From the NCBI GenBank assembly GCA_012514035.1, contig JAAZBB010000055.1, positions 1-59,375 on the forward strand: a stretch of DNA of 59,375 bases, given 5' to 3'. The translations under genes and the position numbers were made by a program. Origin of the DNA: Lentisphaerota bacterium. Its GTDB lineage: Bacteria > Verrucomicrobiota > Kiritimatiellia > CAIQIC01 > Lenti-01. The notes below the pieces were generated by a model. That model had not been told where the DNA came from. It saw only the letters and a list, made by a program, of their open reading frames with translations, and made no database searches. This document shows positions 26,631 through 34,790 of this stretch, piece by piece (position 1 is the first letter of the stretch; each line of letters begins with the position of its first letter).

Positions 26631-27380
26631 ATGGCCAATTCCTATTCCCTCGGCAGCGTCTTCGGCATCCCGGTGCGGGTGCACGTCACCCTGCTGATTT
26701 TCCTACCGTTGTTTGCGCTATCCTTTGCGCCGGTGGCGGGGCTGGCGGGGCTGTTCTACGGCGCGCTCGGCGCCGTCGGCCTGTTCGGCAGCGTGGTGTT
26801 GCATGAAGTCGGCCATTCGCTCGTGGCCCGCGCCAAGGGCTCGCGCATCCTTGAAATCCTGCTCCTGCCCATCGGCGGGATGGCGCGTTTGAACCAGCTG
26901 CCCAAGCGCCCCGCCGACGAAATCCAGACGGCGCTGGCCGGGCCCGCCGTCAGTATTGCTTTGGGGATTGCCGGTTGGTGGTTTGCGCCGGGCGTCGCCG
27001 TCTTCAATCCCATCCTGGGCTATTTGCTGGCCGAACTGGGCCGCATCAACTTCATCCTGGCCATTTTCAATCTGATCCCGTCGTTCCCGATGGATGGCGG
27101 GCGCGTTTTCCGCGCCGCGCTGGTGCCGCGCCTCGGGCGCCTGACGGCGACGCGCATCGCGGCCACGGTTGGCCGGGGCATCGCGTGGGTATTCGGGATC
27201 CTGGCGGTGCTGCCCCTCCTGCACGGCGGGCAGATCCGGTTTTCGCTGCTGCTCATCGCGTTCTTCGTGCACCAGGCCGCCGGCGCCGAGGCGCGCGCGG
27301 CGGAATGGGAGGCCCTCGAAGAGGTTCAGCGCGGCCAACCTTCCGGCCTCTTCGACGACCTCCTGCGCAAGTGGCGGTGA
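26631..27380 (+). CDS. Site-2 protease family (M50) membrane metalloprotease
   Basis: 249 residues with about five membrane segments. The zinc motif HExxH is VLHEVGHSLVA and the third ligand lies in NLIPSFPMDGGRVFRA. Relatives (SpoIVFB / Rip-type) cut membrane-bound regulators or clear membrane peptides. There is no CBS domain, although many relatives carry one; the protein ends after a short cytoplasmic tail (EEVQRGQPSGLFDDLLRKW). Substrate unknown. Confidence 0.88.
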   Translation: MANSYSLGSVFGIPVRVHVTLLIFLPLFALSFAPVAGLAGLFYGALGAVGLFGSVVLHEVGHSLVARAKGSRILEILLLPIGGMARLNQLPKRPADEIQTALAGPAVSIALGIAGWWFAPGVAVFNPILGYLLAELGRINFILAIFNLIPSFPMDGGRVFRAALVPRLGRLTATRIAATVGRGIAWVFGILAVLPLLHGGQIRFSLLLIAFFVHQAAGAEARAAEWEALEEVQRGQPSGLFDDLLRKWR

Positions 27381-27471
27381 AACCAGTCAACTCTAAGGAC
27401 AAAGTGGACAAGGCCTCTCCCGAATCTCTCATCCCCCCGCTGGCGGCTACCGCAAGCTCAAGAGTTTCCAG

Positions 27472-28038
27472 GTGGCGGAACTCATCTACGACCTGACCGT
27501 GCGCTTCTGCTCCCATTATATCCGGAAATTCGAACTCAAGCTCACCAGCGTCGCCCGCGGCAGTCTCGAGGAACTTCGCCGCGACTACGAGGATTTCCTG
27601 CGCCAGCGGGGGCTGCCGCTGTTGCCCCCGGACCATCCCGCGCTGGTGCGCTTCAAGGCCAAGCGCGGCGCCACCCTGAAAGCGGTTCAGGCATGGGTGG
27701 CCGAGGAAATCGAGTGGAAGCACACGGACGCGCACGGACCAGCACCGACGGCCACGGATCGAACCTGTCGTCCTCCGTCCGTGTCCGCCCCTGACCGTCC
27801 GTGTTCGTCTCTCTCCTCTTCCGCCCTGGCGGCCAACGCGGCGCTCTCCCCCCTGAATCTGGCCTGCCACTTGCTCGACCGCCAGCTCGCCGCCCAGGCT
27901 CGGCACTCCGAAACCGAAGGCGGCTTCACCGAACGCCTCCACCGCGTCCGCTCCGCCGCCCGCCAATTTCATTTCCCATCGCCCCAGTCCACTTCGTCCA
28001 CCCAGTCAACGCGGCCTCTCCCAAGGAAATTCAAATGA
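27472..28038 (+). pseudogene. Four-helix bundle / suffix-domain protein gene, internally deleted and repeat-laden
   Basis: The frame starts at GTG 27472, but the conserved beginning (GGYRKLKSFQ) lies upstream in the same frame with no ATG before the TAA at 27394. The remaining parts are recognisable: VAELIYDLTVRFCSHYI, then directly ELKLTSVARGSLEELRRDYEDFLRQRGL. The segment that normally joins them (DQMVQAARSG...NIAEGS type) is missing. A hydrophilic region made of CACGGAC/GTCCGTG repeats follows, then the suffix domain (NLACHLLDRQLAAQ, EGGFTERLHRVRS). Relatives resemble the 23S rRNA intervening-sequence proteins. Function unknown. It overlaps the next start by ATGA. Confidence 0.6.
27721..27810. 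repeat. CACGGAC / GTCCGTG inverted repeats inside the four-helix gene
   Basis: CACACGGACGCGCACGGACC and a nearby CCACGGATCG face TCCGTCCGTGTCCG and CCGTCCGTGTTCG. Together they form overlapping inverted repeats that translate to the low-complexity region between the two conserved halves. Confidence 0.7.
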
Positions 28039-29024
28039 TCAAGTGGTTCTGGTTGATTCTTCTCCCCTCCGTGGCCTTTGCACAGCAGCCCGCTTCAATC
28101 AATATGCGGAAAGATCCCGTATATATTGCCGTTGATTCCCGCGGCGCCGTGCTTTATCCAGAACAGCACTCTTTTCTATCCAGCGACCTGGACATACCGA
28201 AAAGCGACTTTGAACGGCTTCTGGACGACATCGAAAAAGTCACTCGCGTTCGCTACGTCGTCCTGCTTCTATCTCCCGAAAGCGCCTCTCTGCAACGCCG
28301 TCTTCGCATTGCGTTGCAGAAACACCAGATCGATCTGGGCCTCGAACCGTGGGACCCCGGCACGAAAATCGATGCGACCAAAATGAACAAACACTTTATT
28401 CCTCTCGTGCCGGAATCATACCTATTCATCTCCACTCGGCTGGAACATCGGCTGTGGCACGCATGGCGCGCCCAGCGCGGCGATTGCGAAGTCCGGGTGT
28501 ATTCCAATTCGGTTGTGTTTCTGACCAACAACCTTGCGATGTCCTGGGAAGAACTACAAATCCCCGGAAATTCCTTTGATCAGATGCTGGACCGTTGGGA
28601 AGGCGGCGAGGATTTCCCAAGCGTATTCTGCAAGGAATCCGGCAGCGATGACCTGTATGCATGGATCATGGATCGCATCTATGATCGCGGAGCCAAAATG
28701 AACGAATGGACGGCAGCCGGCACCCCCATCGAAGTTCCCGCCAACGGCCGCGCGCCCTTTTACCTGGAATGCCGCGGCAGCCAGCTCTTTGCCATCGCGG
28801 CCGACGCCCTGGCCCAGGGGTTTGAAATCTCCGAACTGAAATCCCTCGATCCCGCCGCGCAATACGTCTGCTTCCTTGTCCGGCCCGATGGATTCGAAAT
28901 CTTCCGCCAAGCGCGCAAGGCGGCCTGGGAGCACGGACTCGACGTCTCCTGCGAACTGCAGGACGAATCCGGTCCCTTCGCCATCGGGTCCGAAGGGACA
29001 CCGCTGTTTCAAACGATTCCATGA
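28035..29024 (+). CDS. Exported protein with two ExbD/TolR-like periplasmic domains (putative)
   Basis: 329 residues from MIKWFWLILLPSVAFAQQ, a clear signal peptide. Two similar halves are visible. One runs from about residue 28 (DPVYIAVDSRGAVLY ... YVVLLLSPESASLQRRLRIAL). The other lies near the C-terminus (APFYLECRGSQLFAIAA ... YVCFLVRPDGFEIFRQARKAAWEHGLDV). The second closely resembles ExbD-like or biopolymer-transport-associated proteins of PVC bacteria. This assignment is pattern-based and tentative. It overlaps the following glycosidase gene by ATGA, so the two are made together. Confidence 0.5.
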   Translation: MIKWFWLILLPSVAFAQQPASINMRKDPVYIAVDSRGAVLYPEQHSFLSSDLDIPKSDFERLLDDIEKVTRVRYVVLLLSPESASLQRRLRIALQKHQIDLGLEPWDPGTKIDATKMNKHFIPLVPESYLFISTRLEHRLWHAWRAQRGDCEVRVYSNSVVFLTNNLAMSWEELQIPGNSFDQMLDRWEGGEDFPSVFCKESGSDDLYAWIMDRIYDRGAKMNEWTAAGTPIEVPANGRAPFYLECRGSQLFAIAADALAQGFEISELKSLDPAAQYVCFLVRPDGFEIFRQARKAAWEHGLDVSCELQDESGPFAIGSEGTPLFQTIP

Positions 29025-31516
29025 AATCCATTCTGGCTTTTGCTTTTCTCTTGGTTGTTCCCGCCTTCGCCGCCGATCTTGAATGGGCGGGATGGGCGAA
29101 GAACACAGCCGTGAACGGTTTCCTCGCCCCTGCGCAGGATTTGATTGTCGTCGTGGATTCCAAGCCGCGCGGAGGTGCAACGAATGTCCAGGTGCGATTC
29201 ACCGTCAACGACGGCGAGGAGCAGGCGTGCGCGTTGGAGCACCACGGCACCGCCAACTACGATACCCACGACCGCTGGCAGGCGAACCTCGGTCGGTTCC
29301 CCGAAGGAGCGGTTGTCGAATATTCCCTCCAAGTGGCCGGCGCAGGACAATCCTTCCTGCTGAATGACACCGTGACAGTCCGCAACGCCGCCGCTTCAAT
29401 CCGCTGGCTCGGCAACCTGCACACAGATCCGGAACCGGACGCCTTGGATCCAGGCGATGAACTGAGCGTGTTCTCCGAAATGCAGCCGCCCGGTGTCGCC
29501 GTCGCCGCCGAAGCCGGCGTTTCCACGAACAACGGCTCAACCTGGAAAACCGTCCCCATGGCGCGCGCTGATTCCACCGCCGATCGCGATCTGTGGACCG
29601 CAAATCTCGGCGGCTTCCCCGAAGGCGCCGTAATCCGTCTTTATGTCCGCGCCCAAAACGCCGCCGGCGATTCGTTCTGGGACAGCAACGGCGGCGCGGA
29701 TTACCGCCTGCGCGTGAATTCCCCGATCCGCGACGTCTATCCGGACAAAGGGCGCTACGATCCCGGCGAAACGGCCCGGATCCGGATCGACCTGAACCAT
29801 CCCGGCCCCAGCACCAACGGCGTGCTGAACCTGCGCATCCGGCACTTGGACCAGGTCGTCGCCACGATGCAGCGCAACGTGCGCCTGCCACGCGGACGGG
29901 CGCAGGCCTTGATCTTCCCGTGGCCAACTCTGCCTGACGATTTCCGTGGCTACGGCGTGGACGTGGATCTGTCGGTGGGCGGCAGACTTCGCGATTCGCG
30001 TTCCAGCGCGCTGGATGTTTCCAGCGATTGGACGCGATTTCCGCGCTACGGGTTCTTCTGCGATTTTCCGGAAAACGACGATACGCAAGGCAAGGCGGCC
30101 GAACTGGCCAGGTTCCACCTCAACGCCGTCCAATTCTACGACTGGAAATGGACGCACGACCACCTCGTGCCGCGCGACGCCAATGGCCGGCCGGCCAATA
30201 TCTTCACCCAGGTCGGCGGGCGGGTCCAGTCGTTCCAGACGGTCAAGGACAAGATCGCCGCCCTCCACGCCCGCAACATCGCCGCCATGTCCTACAACCT
30301 GATGTACGGCGACAGCGGCGGCGACAAGCCCGAACACGTCGAATGGACGGCTTTTACGGTCCCGAACTCCACGCGGCTCGAGGACATCCGCCGGCACGAT
30401 GCCGGCAATTACCAAATCTGGGTCATGGACGTATCCAACCCCGATTGGAAGCGGCATATCTTCGGCCAGTTCCTGGAGGCGATGGAACAGGCCGGGTTCG
30501 ATGGCATCCATCTCGACAACCTCGGCGGGGAGTGGTGCTACAAGTACAACTCCGACGTCGGCATCCCGGAACAGGCGGAGTTCCCGCGGTTCATCAACCA
30601 GGCCCGGGCGCATCTGCGCCGCACCCGACCCGGCGCGGTGGTGGTGCACAACGACGTCAAAAGCGACTATCTGCCCGAAATCGTCCGCTCAGACGCCGAT
30701 TTTTATTATGCCGAAGTCTGGACCCGCGACACGTACCAGGGGATCCGCGACAACATCCGGGAGGTGCGCGCCGCCAGTCCCGTCAAGCCGGTGGTGCTGG
30801 CGGCCTATATCAACCGCAAACCGTGGGACGAAATGGGCGATCCATCGCAGCCGCCCCTGCCCACGTACATCAACGACGCCTCGGCCAGGCTGATGGCCGC
30901 CGGTGTCTTCGCCCTCGGCGCTTTCCGGATTGAGTTGGGCGAAGACGGTCAGATGCTGGTCAACGAGTACTTCCCCCTGCGCGCGCCGCGGATGCACGCC
31001 GGACTCAAACGCGCCATGCGCGACTATTACAGCTTCGCCGTGCGCTACGAGAATCTCCTGTTCCCTGCCCCCGGCGCCCCCCTGCGCGAGGCCACCGGCG
31101 ACTGGCGCATCGACAGCCCCACCCACCGGCTGAGTCCTGACGGCGCGGCCGGCGCGATCTGGCCCGTCCTCCACGAATGCGCCGACGGCATCCTCGCCCT
31201 GAACCTGATCAACCTGAACGGGGTGGATGATCAATGGCGCAATCCCTGCGCCAACCCCGAACCGCAAACCAACTTCGTCCTGCGGGTGCGAACCGCCGGG
31301 CCGGTCAAATCCGTCTGGCTCGCGACACCCGACGACGGCCTTGGCCGGCCCCGGCCCCTGTCGTTTCGTTGCTTGGTCGACGCCGCCAGCCCCTTGGTCA
31401 TCTTCACAGTGCCCCGACTCGAGTACTGGAATCTCGTGATCCTCGTTCCAGAGGCGCAGAACGATATGACTCCGGGCCGCGGATCCCGGAAGGGAAAAAT
31501 CCGTCCTAGCAGTTGA
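29021..31516 (+). CDS. Secreted GH66-like glycosidase (dextranase / cycloisomaltooligosaccharide synthase type)
   Basis: 831 residues with a signal peptide (MKSILAFAFLLVVPAFA). Two repeated beta-sandwich modules follow: DRWQANLGRFPEGAVVEYSL (~90) and DLWTANLGGFPEGAVIRLYV (~195), the latter next to STNNGSTWKTV as in CBM25-like starch modules. The catalytic TIM barrel (~345-670) has the nucleophile strand GFDGIHLDNLGGEW and a likely acid/base in ADFYYAEVWTRDTYQG. A C-terminal beta domain completes it. Likely an alpha-1,6-glucan hydrolase or transferase outside the cytoplasm; the linkage is inferred from family resemblance only. Confidence 0.75.
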   Translation: MKSILAFAFLLVVPAFAADLEWAGWAKNTAVNGFLAPAQDLIVVVDSKPRGGATNVQVRFTVNDGEEQACALEHHGTANYDTHDRWQANLGRFPEGAVVEYSLQVAGAGQSFLLNDTVTVRNAAASIRWLGNLHTDPEPDALDPGDELSVFSEMQPPGVAVAAEAGVSTNNGSTWKTVPMARADSTADRDLWTANLGGFPEGAVIRLYVRAQNAAGDSFWDSNGGADYRLRVNSPIRDVYPDKGRYDPGETARIRIDLNHPGPSTNGVLNLRIRHLDQVVATMQRNVRLPRGRAQALIFPWPTLPDDFRGYGVDVDLSVGGRLRDSRSSALDVSSDWTRFPRYGFFCDFPENDDTQGKAAELARFHLNAVQFYDWKWTHDHLVPRDANGRPANIFTQVGGRVQSFQTVKDKIAALHARNIAAMSYNLMYGDSGGDKPEHVEWTAFTVPNSTRLEDIRRHDAGNYQIWVMDVSNPDWKRHIFGQFLEAMEQAGFDGIHLDNLGGEWCYKYNSDVGIPEQAEFPRFINQARAHLRRTRPGAVVVHNDVKSDYLPEIVRSDADFYYAEVWTRDTYQGIRDNIREVRAASPVKPVVLAAYINRKPWDEMGDPSQPPLPTYINDASARLMAAGVFALGAFRIELGEDGQMLVNEYFPLRAPRMHAGLKRAMRDYYSFAVRYENLLFPAPGAPLREATGDWRIDSPTHRLSPDGAAGAIWPVLHECADGILALNLINLNGVDDQWRNPCANPEPQTNFVLRVRTAGPVKSVWLATPDDGLGRPRPLSFRCLVDAASPLVIFTVPRLEYWNLVILVPEAQNDMTPGRGSRKGKIRPSS

Positions 31517-32645
31517 TGTGGACCACCTTGGCGGGCGGGAAGCCGTTGAACCAGGTGGACGAAGCATGGCTGTAGGCGCCGATATTGGGGCTGTAGACCA
31601 AGTCTCCGATCTCCAGCTCCGGCAGCGGCTCGGCGAGGCTGATCGTATCGAGCGCGTCGCAGGTCGGCCCGAACACCGCGCATAACTGCGTCGGCCCCTT
31701 TTTAAATGCCTTCACCGGGTACTTGCAGTGATCGAAGATGATACCCGAATAGGTGTGATACACGCCGTCGTTGAGGTAGTAGCACCGCTTGCTGTTGCGG
31801 TCGGCCTTTCCGATGACCTCTGCCACCAGCGTGCAGGCCGTCGCCACCATGAAGCGACCGGGCTCCGCCAGGATTTCCATGTCCGGCGGAAAGAGCCGGT
31901 CGAACTCCGTGTTGAGCGTCCGGGCCAAATCCCGGAACGGCCGGACATGCGGATCGTATGCCGCCGGAAACCCTCCGCCGATGTCAAGAATCCGGACCTG
32001 CCGGTGCCCCCGCGACCAGGCCTCCTTCATGACGCCGTCCGCGAGGGCCAGCGCCTGGACAAAGTTCTGGAAATTCGTGCACTGGCTGCCCACGTGGAAG
32101 CTGAGCCCCTCCACGGTCAGCCCGGCGGCCGCCGCCGCGTCAATCAAATCCACGGCGTCTCCGGGGGCGGCGCCGAATTTCGAGGACAGTTCCACCACCG
32201 ATCCCGTGTTGGGCACATTGAGCCGGAGAATCAGGCCGGCGGCGGGGGCGTACCGGCGGATCTTACGCACTTCCTCGACATTGTCGTAGGTGACCAGCGG
32301 TTTGTACTGGTTCAGCTCCTCCAGCGTGTGTTTATCCTTGATGGGATTGGCGTAGATGATCTTGTCCCAGATGAAATCCTGGCGCTTTTTCGGCGGCAGG
32401 TTCTGGATATTCTCGTACACCGTCCGAAATTCGGCGATGGACGCCACGTCGAAGCTTGCACCCGCCCGGTACAGCGTCCGGACAATTTCGGGCAGCGAGT
32501 TCGCCTTCACCGCAAAGTATGGCTGGACCCGCGGGAGGTGCTTGCGGAATTCCGCCAGGTTCCGGCGCAGCCGGGCGTGATCCACCACGAAGAGCGGCGT
32601 GCCGTGTCGGCGCGCCAGTTGATGCAACCGGGTCAGGGCCGTCAT
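31506..32645 (-). CDS. Ornithine-decarboxylase-like fold-III PLP enzyme
   Basis: 379 residues. The PLP lysine is in PYFAVKANSLPEI; HVGSQCTNFQNF, LDIGGGFPAAY and EPGRFMVATACTLVAEV bind cofactor. The active-site cysteine segment GPTCDALD resembles eukaryotic-type ornithine/lysine decarboxylases (GPTCDGLD), not the carboxynorspermidine decarboxylase version. An AAGGA eight bases before ATG 32645 sets the start. Fourth gene of the polyamine operon, four bases after the deoxyhypusine-synthase-like gene. Substrate could be ornithine, lysine or a carboxylated polyamine. Confidence 0.85.
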   Translation of the reverse strand: MTALTRLHQLARRHGTPLFVVDHARLRRNLAEFRKHLPRVQPYFAVKANSLPEIVRTLYRAGASFDVASIAEFRTVYENIQNLPPKKRQDFIWDKIIYANPIKDKHTLEELNQYKPLVTYDNVEEVRKIRRYAPAAGLILRLNVPNTGSVVELSSKFGAAPGDAVDLIDAAAAAGLTVEGLSFHVGSQCTNFQNFVQALALADGVMKEAWSRGHRQVRILDIGGGFPAAYDPHVRPFRDLARTLNTEFDRLFPPDMEILAEPGRFMVATACTLVAEVIGKADRNSKRCYYLNDGVYHTYSGIIFDHCKYPVKAFKKGPTQLCAVFGPTCDALDTISLAEPLPELEIGDLVYSPNIGAYSHASSTWFNGFPPAKVVHINC

Positions 32646-32649
32646 GCGT

Positions 32650-33822
32650 TCATTCCTTGTGCCGGGCATCGGGATTGTGCGCGAAATAGGCGCGCGTGAG
32701 CCGCGCCATCATCTGGCCGCGCCGGTCGTAGAGCCGTTTCAACCTGCGCGGTTTCCGTTGCGCCAGCGCGTAGTGCGCCAGCAGCGGCAGGCCCACGGTG
32801 GAATCGAGATAGGCCACCACGGCGTCGGGCAATTGGTTCGGGTCCACCTTGCCCCAGCTCACGGCCTCCGAGGGGGTGGCGCCCGACAGCCCGCCGGTAT
32901 CCGGCCGCGCATCCGTGAACTGCAGGAAATAGTCATGTCCGGCCTCTTTGATGCGCAGCACCTCCTGGATCTGGGGCTCGGTCTGGAGCGTGAAGTTCTT
33001 CGGCGATCCGCCGCCCACAAGAACCACGCCGGTCTTCTTCCCCCGCTGCTTCGCGTCCAGCACGATGGCCGTGGTCTCGTTGACGTCGATGCTCGGGTTG
33101 ATGCGCAGCTTGTTCCCGCGCAGTTCCACACCAGCCACGTTCATTCCGATGGTCGAGTCGCCCGGCGAGGGGCAGAAACAGGGCACGCCGGCCCGATACG
33201 CAGCCGCCAGGATCGAGGCATCCTTCCGGCCGGTTTGCCGCTCGAACTCCGCGCAGTAGCGGCCCAGCAGATGGTGCAGTTCGGCCGTGCCCATCTCCTT
33301 CTGGAATTCCGGCTGCATCAGCATCTTGCGCAGGACGTCGTCCGTCCGCATCAGCACATCGTTGTAATCGAGGAAGATGTCGTAGATGCGCACGACGCCG
33401 AGGCGGCGCAGTTCGGTATCCCCCACGGCGGCCGAACCCTTCCAGAGCGGCAGGTTCATCGCATGGTGCATGTCGTGGTAGAGGTTGGCGCCCGTGGCCA
33501 CAATCCAATCCACGAAGCCGGCCTTGATCAGCGGCACCACTGCCGCGGACCCCAGGCCGGCCGGGGTCAACGCACCGGCCAAGCTCATGCCGACCGTCAC
33601 GTCGCCGCGGGCCAGCATCTTCTCCACGAACAGCCGGCAGCCCTCCTGCAGGCGCGCCGCGTTGTACGCCAGGAACGCGCGGTTGATCAGCTCGGGCAGC
33701 GTCTCCTTGCCCGTGATCGGCGCAGGCAGGATGCGCCGCCCGCTCAAGTAGCGTTGCTTGCCTTGCGCGAACTTGTGCGGGTATTTGCTGATAAACTTTT
33801 TTGGCAGCTTGATCGTGCTCAT
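32650..33822 (-). CDS. Deoxyhypusine-synthase-like protein (candidate homospermidine synthase)
   Basis: 390 residues from [18 protein letters not shown], with AAAGGA upstream. Bacteria lack eIF5A, so the eukaryotic reaction is not expected. The DHS fold shows [47 protein letters not shown] and [12 protein letters not shown]. The catalytic lysine motif EAVSWGK is intact, so aminobutyl transfer should work. Some bacterial DHS homologues make sym-homospermidine from putrescine; that is the best guess, since putrescine is the predicted product of the preceding two genes. Confidence 0.85.
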   Translation of the reverse strand: MSTIKLPKKFISKYPHKFAQGKQRYLSGRRILPAPITGKETLPELINRAFLAYNAARLQEGCRLFVEKMLARGDVTVGMSLAGALTPAGLGSAAVVPLIKAGFVDWIVATGANLYHDMHHAMNLPLWKGSAAVGDTELRRLGVVRIYDIFLDYNDVLMRTDDVLRKMLMQPEFQKEMGTAELHHLLGRYCAEFERQTGRKDASILAAAYRAGVPCFCPSPGDSTIGMNVAGVELRGNKLRINPSIDVNETTAIVLDAKQRGKKTGVVLVGGGSPKNFTLQTEPQIQEVLRIKEAGHDYFLQFTDARPDTGGLSGATPSEAVSWGKVDPNQLPDAVVAYLDSTVGLPLLAHYALAQRKPRRLKRLYDRRGQMMARLTRAYFAHNPDARHKE

Positions 33823-33842
33823 TCCGGGTTCCTTTCTTCGCT

Positions 33843-34766
33843 TCATCGCTGGGGAGGCGTCCGGCGATGCAGGGCCTGGACGATGATGGCATGCACCAGC
33901 TTGGCTGCCAAAAAGTCCGGCCCCTTCTGGCCCGGCAGCGGGGCCAGCTCGACCACGTCGCACACCGGAATGGCGGCGGCCTCGCGGCTCACGACGCGCA
34001 CCACGTCCAGAAGATCCTGCCAAGACAGCCCGCCCGGCTCGGGGGTGCCGACGGCCGGCATGACGGCCGGATCCAGGCCATCCAAATCCACGGTGAGATA
34101 TACCGGCCTGCCCCGCACGAACGCGGCCAGGTCTTCCAGCCATTCGCGGCCTGCCAGCGCCTCTTCCGCAAACACTGTTTTCACGCGGTCCGTGCTTCGG
34201 CGAAAACGCTCCTCACCTTCCGACAGGTTGCGGATGCCGATCTGGAAGATCGGGGCAACCTCTACGATGCGCCGCGCGGCGCACGCGTGGCTATAACGGC
34301 TGCCCTCGTATTCCTCCCGCAGGTCGGCGTGGGCATCCACGTGGACCGTGACGAAATCGCGGATGCCGGCGCGGACCATTCCGCGCGCCACCCCGCCCGA
34401 GATCGAATGCTCGCCGCCCAGCACGGCCAGCAGCTCCGGCGCCGGCCGGCCGGACAGAATTGCCGCCACCGCCTTTTCGATGGCGGCCACCATGGCTTCC
34501 GGGGAGCGGTGATCCAGCCCCAGCGGGGGCAGGGTATGGACGCCAATGCCCATGGCCGGCTCGCAATCGAACTCGCGCTCAAAAAGCTCGACCTGGCGGG
34601 ACGCCACAATGATGGCGGCCGGCCCTTCGCGCGTGCCGGCGCCGTACGACGTGGTGCCCTCGTAGGGCACCGGCAACACCCAGGCCCGCGCCCGTTCCGG
34701 GGTGGACACCTCGGCCGGCAACCCCAGGAAGTTCCACGGCGATTGAAACAGATCCGCTTCCGTCAT
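33843..34766 (-). CDS. speB: Agmatinase
   Basis: 307 residues of the ureohydrolase family. It converts agmatine to putrescine and urea with a binuclear manganese centre. Metal ligands are in [20 protein letters not shown] and [43 protein letters not shown] is the substrate loop region. Located 24 bases after speA and 20 before the DHS-like gene, so it is the second gene of the operon. Confidence 0.93.
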   Translation of the reverse strand: MTEADLFQSPWNFLGLPAEVSTPERARAWVLPVPYEGTTSYGAGTREGPAAIIVASRQVELFEREFDCEPAMGIGVHTLPPLGLDHRSPEAMVAAIEKAVAAILSGRPAPELLAVLGGEHSISGGVARGMVRAGIRDFVTVHVDAHADLREEYEGSRYSHACAARRIVEVAPIFQIGIRNLSEGEERFRRSTDRVKTVFAEEALAGREWLEDLAAFVRGRPVYLTVDLDGLDPAVMPAVGTPEPGGLSWQDLLDVVRVVSREAAAIPVCDVVELAPLPGQKGPDFLAAKLVHAIIVQALHRRTPPQR

Positions 34767-34790
34767 GCCTGCACTCCGTCTGCGCCCGGT

